Part shown: in pieces, positions 13,957 to 28,200 of the stretch | How positions within the stretch are numbered: position 1 is the first letter of the stretch | Layout: each line of letters opens with the position of its first letter | Assembly (NCBI RefSeq): GCF_018691265.1 | Contig: NW_024881261.1 | Span: 22,779,374-22,843,373 of the forward strand | Direction: 5' to 3' | DNA from: Tyto alba | Taxonomy: Eukaryota > Chordata > Aves > Strigiformes > Tytonidae | DNA: 64,000 bases | Program-made: the position numbers and the translations under genes | The notes under the pieces: generated by a model | Database searches by the model: none | Seen by the model: only the letters and a program-made list of their open reading frames with translations | Told to the model about the DNA's origin: nothing

Positions 13957-14026
13957 TTAAAAAATAAATTAAAAAAAAACCCACACAAAAAAAACCAGAA
14001 ACAAACCAAAAAACAAACATCAAACC
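13957..14026 (+). repeat. A-rich low-complexity tract (A and CAAA units)
   Basis: Stretches of A are interrupted by C-containing units such as CCACAC and ACAAACC. It looks like a degenerate poly-A or CAAA microsatellite. Confidence 0.6.
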
Positions 14027-14820
14027 TTTAAAAATGTGACCTTCAGTGTTACATGGGTAGCTTGAAAGAAAATTCACTACTATCCTTTCTACACCTGGTC
14101 ATTTACCAGTCCAAGAATCCTGGAACATCATCCTTTAAGCAGCAATTTACACAGTGACTGCACACTACATTCTTCTTTACAGATGTGTATTACTAACAAT
14201 AGAAGGGATCCATCAATGTGATTGAAATTTCAAAAAGGAAAAGAAAATTACAAGATGTCCTTAACAGTCCTTCAATCAATGTAAGTTATCTCCAAACAGC
14301 TAAGAGAAGTGATTTGGATGAAGCTGGAGATGAGTCAGGTCAGGAAGCTGTCATCAGCCTCCATTCCTACTTAAACACCAAGGAAACCTTCCCATCTGTC
14401 TTTCAAAGGGCAATGGGTGGGGGGTGTCATCTCAAACAATTTCCAACAAAGACAACAGGAAAAAGTTAATCAAAAGAGATAAATTAAGTATGCATCTCAT
14501 TGAAATAAATTGCATCCCACTTTCTAACAAATTAACAGATTAATCCTTTATGCTTTCAGACAGCTCATTATCCATGTAGAATTCTCCTTCTCTCTCTCAT
14601 GGCTTACTTCAAGTCACATCTGGCCTATATTATCAGCACAATCGAGATTCTGCAGGCCAGGTTATCTACAAAAAAGGCAATTACCTCTTGTTTTCTTTTA
14701 ATTTTATTCATGCCTTTTTAGTTAACAGTTACCTTAATGCCTGCCAAATGGCCTTCCCCACCAGTTTTCTAAGACTCTAGAAAGTTGGGTGGAACACATT
14801 GAAATTGGTAATTGGAAAGA

Positions 14821-14844
14821 AAAAAAAAAAAAAAAAAAAAAAAA
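14821..14844 (+). repeat. Poly-A tract (24)
   Basis: Uninterrupted run of 24 A preceded by GGAAAG, in intron 3. On the GBF1 sense strand it is a T tract. Confidence 0.8.
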
Positions 14845-17800
14845 GCCTCTGAGATACCAAAGTCTCTTAATGAAATCACCAAGAAGGACAAACTTTAGAC
14901 ACTTCCCTTCCCTCTGGTTCTGACTGATTAACCACGACCTTATGTTTAAAATTGCTACTTGGGTCAAAGCCTTCTGAAGGCCTGGCTCATCTATAAAGCA
15001 CCAAGGTTAATCTTCAACGGATTCCATTACAGTCCATTCAGCTATTCTAGCAATGCTGTTTGAACACGCTTCCTCCACAGAGCAGGTCTTGTTCCAAGGT
15101 GGTGTTAGCTGTCTTGTTATTTTGAGAAAGCAGACTATGTCCTTTTCTTCAGTCCCCATACCCAACCCTTCTCATCCTGGACAATATGGAACCCAACACA
15201 CAGGCTTTACCCACTCCAGGAATGAGGGGTATAAAGACAGCAGTGCAGTCACTAAGTACAGTGACAAGCAGGCTTCCTTGTGCTGATGTCAAGCATAAGT
15301 CACCCTTGCCCACCACATTTTTTCACATAGCAGCCAAAAGCCATTTGCACAGGAGAGGTGATGAGTTAACACATTATTGTAACTGGTTGCCAAAATAGTT
15401 CTTTATTAGCCAACCTATTAGTGGGCCTCACTTGGCTAGCAGACAGCATACTGAAATACTCTGGACCATCACCTTTCTGCTTCAGAACACCAAGCTCAGG
15501 AATGAAATAGTAGTCTAGCATTGAGGCCAGTCAGAATCAAGACCTTTTTCTAAACAGGAGCAAGCAGGCACAGCCTCAGAGCTCAGTCCCTACGGCTCCA
15601 AAACAACTGTCTGCCACTCTCATCATGAGGCTGAGAACTTTGCAAGAAGCAATCAGCTAAGTCTGTATCCAGTTAACCAATTTACATCTAAGGCATACTC
15701 TTGGCTAGCTGCAGAAAATCTCCAGAGAAGTACCTTTGCAACAGCTAAAAAAAAATAATAAATGACGTAAGTATTAAAGCAAGCTGACAGTGATCTGTGC
15801 TAAAATGTTTAACTTTTTTTTTTTCCTAACACCAGATCACAATCTAACAATTTCGGGTATCTCAGGTACATTAAATCCAGTAAACATGCTAAGCCTTGAA
15901 AAGCTCTGACAACCCTCCTCCCAATCCTGTACTTTTGCATCAATACCCAAAAAAGCACAGGAAAAGCATCCTTCACAATACCTACACTGTTTTGCTAGCT
16001 GTGATAGAAAGGAATTGTAAGACCCAGGTTCTGAATATACTGCATATCTGCACTGTCTGAGGATGTATATTATACTGGCAAAATTTAGCGTGATGAAAGT
16101 TAACAAATCTGCTTTGTACATAACTCTACACAAAACATGATACATAAGCAGAGTGACTTCTGCACATCTAACCATCATATCAAATTTATATAAACAGTTC
16201 TTATCCATAACTAGCACAGATGTGCTGACAGACATAAACAGCACAGGTAAGCTTGAGGAGCAGATAGACTAGCTGTGGAGAATCCTGCTGTGATGAAATC
16301 AGCATTCGAGATTTTGCCCAGCCTTTGCAGCTGTCTGCTCCACCTCCCCCCAAAATTATCAACCCCAATAGCAGACTTAAACAAAAGAAACATATGGCCA
16401 CTCCACAGCCACCTCAGTATGAAGCCCATACAGGACACAAAAAAGGCACAACCCCTGACCATTATCCCTATGTTGGCAATTTTTTTTTATGGATAATGAC
16501 ACAACAAAAACTCCACCCTGGCAGCATAGCATTTTACTCAATGGAATGGTTTACAATATTGTAAAAAACACAATGTTATGACTTTCCAGATCTCATCTGT
16601 CAACTATCGTAGCGAACAGAGTCTATTCTGGGTAAGAAATGGAACTTCCCTCTCTTAAAACCTTTTCTTTCACCCATACTGAAGAAAGGCAAGGATGAAG
16701 ACTTCACAGATACTGAACAATGCCTATGACTAGCTCTTCAGGGAGCAAATCATTGCCAGTCATCTCTAAAGAAAGGGGATACCTAGTCTTCATTCACATC
16801 CCAAAGATCAACAACACATCACATCACTTTTTCAAAGGTGAGTTGCATATAACTGTATAAAACCAAACTCAAATTAACTTCAAGAAGATTTAACACTGGG
16901 GATTCCATTATTTCATTGACTAGATCAGAACAGGAAAGGCTCAAAATGAAGTATTTTGCTCGCTCACCAGAAAGGACTAGTGCTAGATGAGTAAAAGTAG
17001 TATGTCCAGATATAACAGCTCTTTGTCCCTGAGCCCTACATGCAGGAAGCACTCAGGACAAGATTCAAGACACAGCTCTGCAGCTGTGAGGACACCAGCC
17101 ACCTTGTGAAGCCAGCCCACTCAATGACACAGAGATGCAATTTCTACCATGCACTCCCTGTGCAGTGCCAAGGGTTAATATTCAGATGGCAGGTTCAGTT
17201 CCAAAGAGATCACCTCTGAATTGAATTTAGGTTCAGAAGGCTTGTACTGAGCTTTATGTGCCTCTGAATCCTGGGGTGACTCTTGCTCACTAAACACTGA
17301 TATTTGTATGAATAAAAATGAAGGGATTTAACAAATCTTGTTCCTGCACACAGTTGTCAAAAAATCTGACCTTTAGAACAGGAAAAAGAGGGAGGATTTA
17401 AAGGTTTAAAGAAGAGGCAGTGGCTGCCTGATGTATAACAAACCTTTGAAAAATTATGAAGCAGTGAAAATCCCCTACAGGTCCCAACAAAATGTGTCCA
17501 ATTTGCATTCCTGCAAGCTTTCCATACACACCACTCTGCTCCTGTGTGTACACAGGCAAATAAATCCCTAGGAATAATACAACTGGGACCTGAATCTGAT
17601 CTTCGATATATTATTGCTCCAGAGCTCCATTCCAACCTTCACAAATGGCTTTTTTTGTTCCAGATAACTAAATCAAAGCAGTCCTGATAAGCTTTCAAAG
17701 CAGGGAATGCGAGGAATGGTTTAATGAATGTTACAACTCAACCTATTACAGACTACAGAGCATTACAGAAGACAGGGGGGGAAGAAAAAAGCACATATGA

Positions 17801-18038
17801 CACTCTATGTCTGGAAGTCTCATAAATTCAAATCCAGAAGCACCTGCCTTTCTAAGCCCCTTTATATTAAGCCCAACAAAAACTCAGTGCTGACTGTGCA
17901 AAGGGACATAAAGAACAGGAAGTGAGAAGAACCGTGTCAGACAAATACAGAGGATTTCCTATTGAAAAGTTACATTAGTTGTAAGTTTGACACAGAAAGA
18001 TTAGAGTCTTACTGGGTTTACACGAGAACAGACAGAGG

Positions 18039-18059
18039 AAAAAAAAAAAAAAAAAAAAA
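18039..18059 (+). repeat. Poly-A tract (21)
   Basis: Uninterrupted run of A in intron 3, followed by an A/G-rich region to about 18,100. Confidence 0.8.
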
Positions 18060-21000
18060 GCATAAACAGAAGGTAACAGCCAAAGGAAAAAAAAGGAAAC
18101 ATGAGTCATGGGAGACCAAGCTAAAATCAATTTTTGGAAAAAGCATGTTCTTTTTGCAAAGCAGCTTCTGTGTCATTTACATTTGGCCCTAAGCGCTGTT
18201 TGTGCACTACAAGAAACTCAGGCAGCTTCTGCAGGTATAAAACTTCAGCTGTGCATACACAGGGTAAAAGGTCTAGGTCCTGGTCCCAAGTTTTGCCTTG
18301 CTTTCACTGCTTTTTCTATCAGAAAAAAAAAAATCTAAGAGATTCTTCTCTCAAAACCAAAAATAATTATTTTACAACAGCCTCTTATAGCTATTAATGT
18401 TCTGTGCAGTTTGTGGGCTCAGACTGAAAGATTAAATTAAGCTAACACTTCAGGTGATTTTCATACTGTGGAATTTCAGTTCAGAAAATACCAGTCACTA
18501 AGGCATCTCACAAAGGCAATTATCATCTCCATTCCCATACAGTTTACCACCTAGAAGGTGTTCAAGAGGAGGTCAAGAACAAAGTAACTATGCTCCCACT
18601 TAGATTCTATATACCTACATGTTCCTGTTTGCTCCTTTCATAATTTTATTATGTGCATTCTTGTCCCAGAATTAGTAGCTAAAACAGTAAAACAAGTTAA
18701 AGGTTTCAAATTAAATAACCATCATCTTCATACAATTAAACAGCTGAGATTATCAGAACAGGTTAACAATTCAGCATTTACTGCCAGTAAATAAGGCTTA
18801 AATACCATAAGCTTTCAGTATTACCTAGACAGTTGTGACTGACTGTTGTAGAATGCAACATAGTTATACTTACAGAGATTAAATGCTTCCTATTTACATG
18901 ACAACACCTATCAACACAGCTAGATCAGAGTTACATGTAATTCTACAGCCATCCTGAATAAATCATCATGCAGACACATCCAGAGCAAAGCCATTCTTGT
19001 CGTGGAGCAGTGGTCCCAGAAGAAATCCCTGCAGAAAAAGCTCCTGTAGAAGAGTTTAAACTATTCTAGTCACTTTCCTCATAGCAGCAGCTCCAAAAAC
19101 TTCTATAATTGTTCCAAAGTTGCAGCCTCCAAGCATTTTTCTGGCTTTTACTTATTACTGTATCTTTCTCCCTTTCTAGTTCCATCTAGCACAAATTATC
19201 TACTACTACTCTTCCTGCTTCAGCTTCTAATCCACATTTGGTTCCCTTACAGTGTTGCACAGCACTCCATGCAAAAAGTATGTTATGACTAAAAATAAGC
19301 AACAAAAATGTGTACACTCTCTACTGCTTTAAAGACATTTAGTTACCTTGTTCATTAACAAGTCAAAGAAAACAGATTACTTTTACTTGGGCTTTCTGTT
19401 CATCTCTCTTCCCGTTCAGAAACATTAAGTGTTTGTGGGAAATTTAAACTTTGCTAATGCACTAATACCCCATTTCTTATGCTTATTCAAACTACCACCC
19501 CTCTTGTATGCCTCCAAATACTACTCCATATTTCACTGCACATAATACTTTACAATTTCAAAGCCCTTTACAAATAATCTCCTTGTGCTTTGGTCCTTCT
19601 AGATTTCTTTCAAATTTAAGTAACTTCAATTCATTTTAATATCACGGTCTGATTCTTTTAATACACTTTTAATGCACCACAGACTACTCTACCTTCTCGA
19701 CTTTAGTTAACAGCAGAACTCTGCCATTTTAAAACAAAATATAAATGTTGGGGAAAGCAGAAACATCCTTTCATTAAATGCTGGTAGAGACACGTAAGCA
19801 AAGAATATATTCTGGATATATGTTATGCTTGATTTAATTTCTGTTGCTAGATACCAGATTAAAAAGTAGTTTGTTGCCATACATACTGACAGTTGATGCG
19901 CAGAAAAACAAACAACAGTTTACCAATAACAGATGATCAGACAACATGGGTGCCTTTTGATGTGAAATTTCACCTGCAACATGAAGCTCAGCTCTTTCAG
20001 TTTTATGCCAGGGACAGACAGGCAAAGGAAAAATAAAATGCAATGAATAACTAGATTAAATGGGTTTTGAGGAATAGCATCTGTGCAGTCTGAAAAGAAA
20101 GACTTCTAAAGGCTAGACTTCAAATCTCAATTGCTGGAAACTGGAACACCTGGGTTAAGAAGCATGAATGCAGGCAATAGTGCAACAATAAAATGAGCAC
20201 AGACTCACAGACTTTTTCTTTTTTATGTAGTGTTTCTTCTGCTGAGGTTTACATTGCAAAAGGCCTAGGCAAGTCAGGTGTGCTATGCAACACAGCTAGT
20301 AAATGCAGTAACAAGTCTTGAGTTGGCCCTGTGAATGAGAAATGGTGAGGTTTTATCCCTGAGTAAGTCATGACAAGCAGCACAATATTTGGACCTTGTG
20401 CAATCAGAAGAAATAATGAAGTAATCCTGAGGGCTTACCAGTATTTTTGAAGAACAATGTACATTGACAAAACAGTTTTTTCTACTTAGTCATGCAGGTT
20501 TTACTCAAAAACCACAGAATCCCATATCTTATCCTACTGCTTGTAACTACAGGAAGTTTTTGGACAGCCTCTAGTCTGAATCATTTGCATCCTCCAGCAA
20601 ACTACTAATTTTTTCCTATAAACCAAAGGAAATTCCAACATTAGTTCAGCTCTTCAGAGTTTTTTGGATAAAAATTGAAGCTTATTATATAGAAGTTTGT
20701 GGAGCACATTTTAGAACAGACTCATTACTCAGTGAAAATGTTAGCATTCATGTAACACTTCTTACAACTACAGTTATTTACCCCCAATGCCCTTGAACAC
20801 AAATTCTCTGCCTCCACATTTGTATGGTATGCTGTGCACCTGTTGGTTGGTAACCCCACCCCAGACACAGCCACATCACAGGGCAGCAGACCGAGAACTC
20901 ACTACGGTGTGAAGCAGTGTAAAACCTCTCGGGACAAGCGACACAGTCAGTAACTAACCACAGGCAGCCACTACGCAGAAAATTGTCAGGGGTTCCATCT

Positions 21001-22266
21001 TCCATAAATTCTTGAGCAAACAGATGAAAAAAACAACTCACTGAATCAAGAATATACTGCAAATAGTATTGTTGTCATTATTCAATGCTTTATGGAGAGG
21101 AAGAAGGCATAATCGGTTATTACTGATGTTTAAGTAGGGATTGGGGTGTTTTTATTCCTCCAATCTGTTGTGACCTCCAACATCCCTTGATAAACTTCAG
21201 AAACTCTGTAATTTACTGCTCTGTTTTCTATTGCTTACTTCTGTTAAGATTTTAATTGTCGTTGCCCATGATTGTGCCTTTCTGTATGAAACACAGCCTA
21301 CACCCTCCTATGCTTGCATAGATTTTTGTAGGCCATTCTAATGCCGTTGGTTCAGTTTTCTCCAAACAATATAATTTGTGTTGAGACTTGAATCAATATC
21401 ACAATGGTTCAAGAAGTTTACGCCTTTGCCAATCAGCTTTTGCTTTGTAATTGGCTTTTTCTATCCCTGCTTACCTTCTATAGATCAACTGCCAACAATG
21501 AAGAGAATTTTAGAATACGAGCTTTTGGTGATTTTGTTTGGGTTTTGTTTGTTGTTTGTTTTCTGGAACCATGTGGATTAGAAACAATTTCGCACCTAAG
21601 CAAAAGTCAGGATTCTTCTGTATGACAACGTCCTGAAACTCTGGGAGTTACTCTTCATATTTGATGACCCTCCCTAATTTCAAAAAGATCTTTCACTAGA
21701 ACAAAGTATATGCCACTACTATTTAAACACCATAGGATATATTGGTATCAGTTCTCTATAGCTACTCCTACCGATTTTACCATTTCTGATAACACTCCCA
21801 TCAGAAGAACATACAGCAGAATACAGCAAATGTCAGATCCTGCTGTTACCTTAGCTACACTGAAAGAAATAGGTAAGTCTCAGAAATATAGCATATTGTT
21901 ATTTAGACAACAGACAGACAGCACTTCCTTTCCCAGAACAATCTGTCTCCCACCCTGACAACCCGTTCCTGCTATATTTACCCAACCAAATTTTGCCAGT
22001 GATATATTTCCAGATGCACTTGAGCCACATGTCCCTGTCAGTCAGCCCAAGCACAGAGGAATCCGAGCAGAGAACAGCTCCTAGAAATCACTACACGTTA
22101 ATCCATGCTTCCTCTCTTGCTTGCCTTTAGAGTTAAAGGAGACAAAATGTGCAAAGCATTATTCTCGGTTTATTTTGGAAGCAGTTGTGGGGACAAGAGA
22201 GACTTCATTTGATACAGCTATTTACTTCAACTGTTTTCTTTATGTCTGACAGAGACACCTGAACGT

Positions 22267-22296
22267 TAAAAAAAATAAAAAACAACAAAAAAAACC
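22267..22296 (+). repeat. A-rich low-complexity tract
   Basis: A runs are separated by single T and C bases (AAATAAAAAACAACAAAA type). No body of a retroposon is recognised. Confidence 0.55.
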
Positions 22297-25200
22297 CCTC
22301 TGAAACACGCAGTTAAAAATAACTGGCTGTTTCAAGCAATTAATATTGTGTGTCTAGAAAGAAACTGTAAGGGTTTCTGAAAAAAGGCTAGATGCTAAGC
22401 AAGGAGCTTACAGTTCTAATCTGCCATGGGAGAGCCAATTCTTCATTCAGAAAAATAAAATAATTGTGACACCTTTGCTGGAGAAAAGCAACACATAGAT
22501 AATACAGAAAAAATGGTTCTAGATTTCATATAGTTCAATTTAAGAATTCTGACCAGCTAAAATGAGTTGAGTTGTGGAATAGTAAGAATAGGATCTAATG
22601 AAAAGCTAGCTTTATTTCCTCTGAGCTAAGCCACTTTACTATTTTAACAGTTACATTATTCTATATACTTCTGATCTCATCCTATCTCTTCCAATCCTAA
22701 TTGCACAGCTAGGTTCTTTTATTTTCACCATTTTATAAAATATTTAACGCCTGACTTCTGATAATTATCTTGGCTCTCGCTGAACGTCTTAGTTCCCTGA
22801 GAGCCTTTGAGCAAAGGACCAGACAAACTCTCTTCCCCACCTCCACATTTTTAAAAGATGCTCTTCATAGCTCCTACCTCAATAGGGCTTTAATTCCAAA
22901 GTGCATTTTTTGAGACTACAGCAACGGCAAAAAAACAAAACAAAACATAACCTCCGAAAACTACATAATACCAAAGTCACCTCTCAGGATCTTACTGGGA
23001 AAAAGACTTTGTCATCACACTGGTGGCCAGTCAGTGGAACCAAGGTTATTTCTCAATTCTAGGTACTATGAGTCTTCCAGAGAAGCAGATGGGAGCTAAA
23101 TCAGTGATGTAAGAGAAAAAGGTGAACAGAGGAGCTGAAAGGGTTTAAAATTGTAAATATCCTTCCTCTGGCTCCCTCCTCCCCTTTTCTGGAAAGCGCA
23201 GACAGGCAGTTTCAACCTTTCCACAGTTTATTTAACTGGCTTAACCGAGGGTCCTAACAGGTCACAAATAATCCTTTTAAATAAAAAGTATAAGTTGAAA
23301 TCAACTGTGGATATAACAAAACTCATGGCCACGCCAATTTTATTACTCAAGGTGGAATTAAAAACCACTGCAGCCTTCTTTTAATAGCAGATTCACATAA
23401 TAAGACCTCTTCAGCTAGATGAATGCAAGTAGAGGTTCCTCAGAATAAAAGCACTTTTGATCCATTCTTCTAAAACAAACAAATGAAAAAACACCTAGGT
23501 TTGCATCCAAAACTAGTATTGCTTAAGGACAAGTATACCCTTTAGAACAGTCTAGATTATTTTCACTACATCATTAAAACTTTAAAATTTAAAAATGTTT
23601 TTGCTAGGGAGATTATTCCCGCTTCCTTAAACCCTGTACATTTGCATGTTTTCTGGTACCTTTTCCTTTTCAAATCTGTAACACTTTTCAAGCATCTGAT
23701 TGGCACATTATACAAAAGGAGTGGAGACCAGCATGACAAGAAAGAAAATTAGCATCTTATGGGTGGCACTGAACGATGTTAAAAAAAAAATACTGGCTGG
23801 TGCTGGTAGGATCAAGTGAAATGTGGGCAAAATATGAACTGCATTACATGTTAGAGTTTATTAGCAGCCTCATACAGCTGCTCAAATTCAGGCATCTAAT
23901 ACGGGGATGTGAACAGCTGGTACCATCACCTGCTGTTCCTGAAGACTGAAAGGGAGTGTGTGACCTTCCGCTGCAGCACATGGGTCTTGTGCATGTGAAC
24001 AAGTACCAGTATGAGTTGCGAAACTCAATAGCATTAAGAACTGCCATCCAAAAAGAAACTACAATTTAAAGGCAGCTGAATGAGAATGAACTGTGGTTTC
24101 AGATTTTTAATGGATTGTTAGTAAAAGTGGAAGGGAGAAGACAGCTTGCAAAACTTAAGCTGATGTTGCCCATGACAAAAAACTTTAATAGCTTTAATTA
24201 CCAAATAACCAAAAGAAAAGTTACAAAGTTAAGCATCTGAAAGTTAAGCATTCCAGGATAACTATGACAGTGTTCCCCCCTCCATTAATTAATAATATAT
24301 TTCTTCAGCAATTTATTTTTCTCTGAAGAAAACATTTTATTTTTTCAATTATTGAACTACCATTCAGCTACTCTGTTAGAGGTGTTCTATTGCTTTCTAC
24401 AATGTCTGAATCTTTCCATTTCTTCCTCTACTATGTTTCCACTCTTGGCAAAGCCTTTTCCCAAAAAAATGTTATAGTTTTTTATTTATCAAACACAGTT
24501 ATTTCTTCCCTTCTGTTCTTAATGAAGTAGAAGCCTTCATGATGAAAGGGTTCAGGCTCCTGTATCATGCAAAGAAGTCATACGCATTCAGAAAAATTTG
24601 TTGTTTAGAACTTATCTTTTTGTCAAACCAAAATCTAGAAAAAAATCTCTTCCCATTGACCATATTTTAACAGACTGGTAAATATCTGAGGAAATGTATT
24701 TCCTACACCTTTGTGAATATCATCACCACCACCAAAGTCAATATTCCCAGGACTGTGCTCTTCCCACTCCCTGTACCAGCCTGATCACATCTGAAGTGCT
24801 AATTTCATACTGAGGCTGAATGTATTTAAGATAGGGAAAGCACAGAAGTAAAGATCTAACAATCTAACAAGCACTACAAAGTTTAAGTCTGACTGAATAT
24901 ATTTGCACTTCAGATACTGAAAACCAAAATGTTTTAACTAAGAGCTGAGTATGCAAAGAAAAACGTATTATTTCTGAATGACAAATGTGAAAACCTTAGA
25001 CTGAAGTGAAAACCAACTAATGATGTCTCCTCCCATGCTGCCATGACAGCCATCTTAGTTATTACAGAACTATTACAGGCCACTATAAACTGTCTAATCC
25101 CGCTTTGAAGAACGTCCAAGTTCCTAAGTGCAGTTACTAAAGATGCTTACATAAGTAACCATATTTTACTACTGCCACTCGTTTTATTTCTAGAATAGAG

Positions 25201-28200
25201 CCCCTCCCCTAAGCTATCCCAGATCTAATAGACCAATCTCCTTCAACATGCCACGATCAAGATAACAACCACTTCTTGATTTATTTCAACACTAATTCAT
25301 ATTTACATTTTTCCACCTAAATTATTTAAGCAGTTGATCAAGAGGTAAATGGAATCAATTTCAACAGCCACTTGGCAGACTTCATCACTATATCAAGAAA
25401 AATTACAATTTCCTGAAAAATAATGGGGCACAAAGACACATTTTAATAAAAGACTTCCTCCCAGAATTAAGTTAAACACAATCAAAAGTGAACAGCATTG
25501 TTTTGAAGTCTCTCATCTCATTTAAGTAGCACACATGTCGAGAATTATTTACAGTCATGTAAGTAATTCAGACTTCTGCACCAAGCAAAGGCAACATGCA
25601 CTTTCTGAAAGACTGCTCTGTTTATAACTTACTGTTTCAATATGTCTAGGAATAAGTTTCAGCTTACTGCTACAAGGACAGAACTGAAAATTAGAACTTC
25701 TGAAGTGCTTATATTAGGGTATAGATAGAGGATCAAACAATCAAAGCACCACCATTACTGAAGAATTTAACATATTCAGCTAACAAGCATTAATCAAGTG
25801 CACCCCTTGAGTATTACAACTGTGTAATTGTGATTGCAGTGCAAACTACATTAGCATAAGCTGTCATGGAAACAGTTTATCAATCTATTCATTTTAACAG
25901 GATAGCTAAAACCAGTATCACCCCAGACTTTAGTTCTAGTGCATATACATGCAAGCTAACATGTTTTCCTTTTTCATTTCTACCCATCTCACACTGCCTT
26001 TTTTTTTTTGGTCATAATGTCCTGCCCTGTCCCTCAGTTGTCACATAACTATACACCTCTTTCTTTCACAATGTGCTTGAATACAAAAGTAGTTACAACT
26101 GACAAGTTTTAACTCCACAACTGCACTGTGCAAAGAGCATTAACACATTAATTTAATGAAGTTCTAGTGAAGAGGAGTCTGTGTCTATCCATGCCCTTAA
26201 ACTAAACAACAAATGTCCAAATAAAATTAGTTCAAAGCAAAAGCAGGTTGCTTTAACACTTCCAATGGCATTTCTAACTCATGTGAGTACAGCACATCAT
26301 ACACCACTAATGTAGATCTATCAATTATCTACAGTAACTATGACTAGTTGATAAATGTTCCTTCTCAAGATGGGTTTTATTTCCTACAATTTTGTGCTGA
26401 CAGGTACTGATTCACTGTCCCTGTTGAACTCACAATTTAGCCTTCCTCACTCTATTAATGAATTCACAGATTTCCGTTCACTCCCAAAGTTTTAACCCAG
26501 AAACTGTCTGTTGATACTACCAACACTGGAATGAATGCACTATAAACTCATCCATGGCATGACATTTCCATCTCTTTCACCTCAGAATCCATCATATCAC
26601 AAGACCTCAGACCCTACCTTTAAGCCACTGTATTATATGCAATATGTACCAAACTTCCTTGTCTTTGTAGTTTTTATGGATGCTGTAAAGCAAGTTAAAA
26701 TCATGTCATCTAAAAGATAACAGATTTTTCATAGAACTGCATGCATCTAAGTTTCATAGCTCTTTCCTGGACAAATTTGCTGCCTTGAATCATTTTCTAA
26801 AGGCAAATTACAACAACAAGATCTTGACTATCCATCTGAAATTTTTTTTAAGAACTTACACTGAGGAAGTCTATAACATGTTGGAAGAAATTTATTTTTT
26901 TTCCTGATTGCAAAAAGACCCCAACCCCTCAGCAATAATCTATTCCACAACACTCAGACAGCACACAAACTAGGTACAGTTACCTTAAAAAGAAAAAGCT
27001 CTTGCAAGTTTACCTCAAATGGGCAAGCCACCAACTGCAAATCACACATCCCCACACTATTTATGAAAGAAGGACATTTTACCCAGCTGGATCTTTCAAA
27101 CCTCTCCTTCAAACTCACATCTTCCTATAAACTGTATTAGGGATCAGCCAACAACAGCATGTTTGAAGGACGAATGGCAGTAGTCATTAAGAAAAACCCT
27201 TAAGTGTTTAACAACTTGTATGCCTAGTGAATTCTCTCTGCTTCTACCCTCTTAAACTACAAACTCTATGAGGTGAGGAATGCTTCACTATGCTTGTTGC
27301 GTATGTATGACCAATGCATCTTTGCAGTCCTGTTACATATTATGCAACTATATAAATATGCACCTGCACTTTCTGACACAAGTTATTGCTTCTTTGAAGT
27401 AAATCACCTTTGAGACACTGTTTTTTAACAGGTTAGATGGCAGCAGTTAGCAAGGAGACAAGACAGTTAAAAGAAGGAAATGTGACAGAACAGAGGAGCT
27501 GTGTATTTAATAAACTTCTACTGGAATCCAGCAATTTCATGTACACTCGTACTTTCAGAGGATTTTTAGAATAATGCAGATAGCCTTAACTTCTCTTAAT
27601 TGGCCACAGTTCAACTACTCTTGACCAAAACAAAAAGAAATCATCATCAAAAAAAACCTGGAATAAAACCTCCATGGATGACTTAAGAGGAACCTTAACT
27701 TCAACAGAGCATCTGGTACTGCCTTTCTACCAAATCAAACTGCAATTTATTGCCCTCTAATGTATGTACATTAAGCCATTTCCTTTATGGCTGCACTTCA
27801 CACAGAAGCAGTAACTGAAGGAAATAATGGAGTGCCCAACAAGTGGGAAAGTAATTGCTCAACAAGCGTGGAACAAGAGAGAGTCAGTTGCACACCGTGC
27901 ACATGTGGCAGCTCTTCAGAGCCCAGCCCTGCAGTTTGCAACAGAAGGCTGGTGTGACAGAACCAGCCCACTGCAGGAACTCTGCCAAGCAACAGCCAGG
28001 AGTGCTTGTCCATCTAAATCCTTGGGTCCTTAAGGATTAGGAGTCAGGAAACAATTCCTTCCAACAGCACCACCTCCTGCCTGTACCTGCCAGTCATTAG
28101 CCATGCACATATGGAAGACTGTTAAGCTCCAAGCTCTAGTCTGAAATTGCACCCAAAAAACTGTATTAAAAGGTTATTTAGGTGGTATCGCAAGGGTGGT

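Noticed and set aside
15837..16244. A 135-codon minus-strand open frame
   Set aside because: No recognised domain, intronic position, and a length compatible with chance in about 40 kb of intron.
27798..28040. GC-richer patch with overlapping frames on both strands, considered as a retroelement fragment
   Set aside because: I could not match it to any element family, and the frames show no conserved motif.
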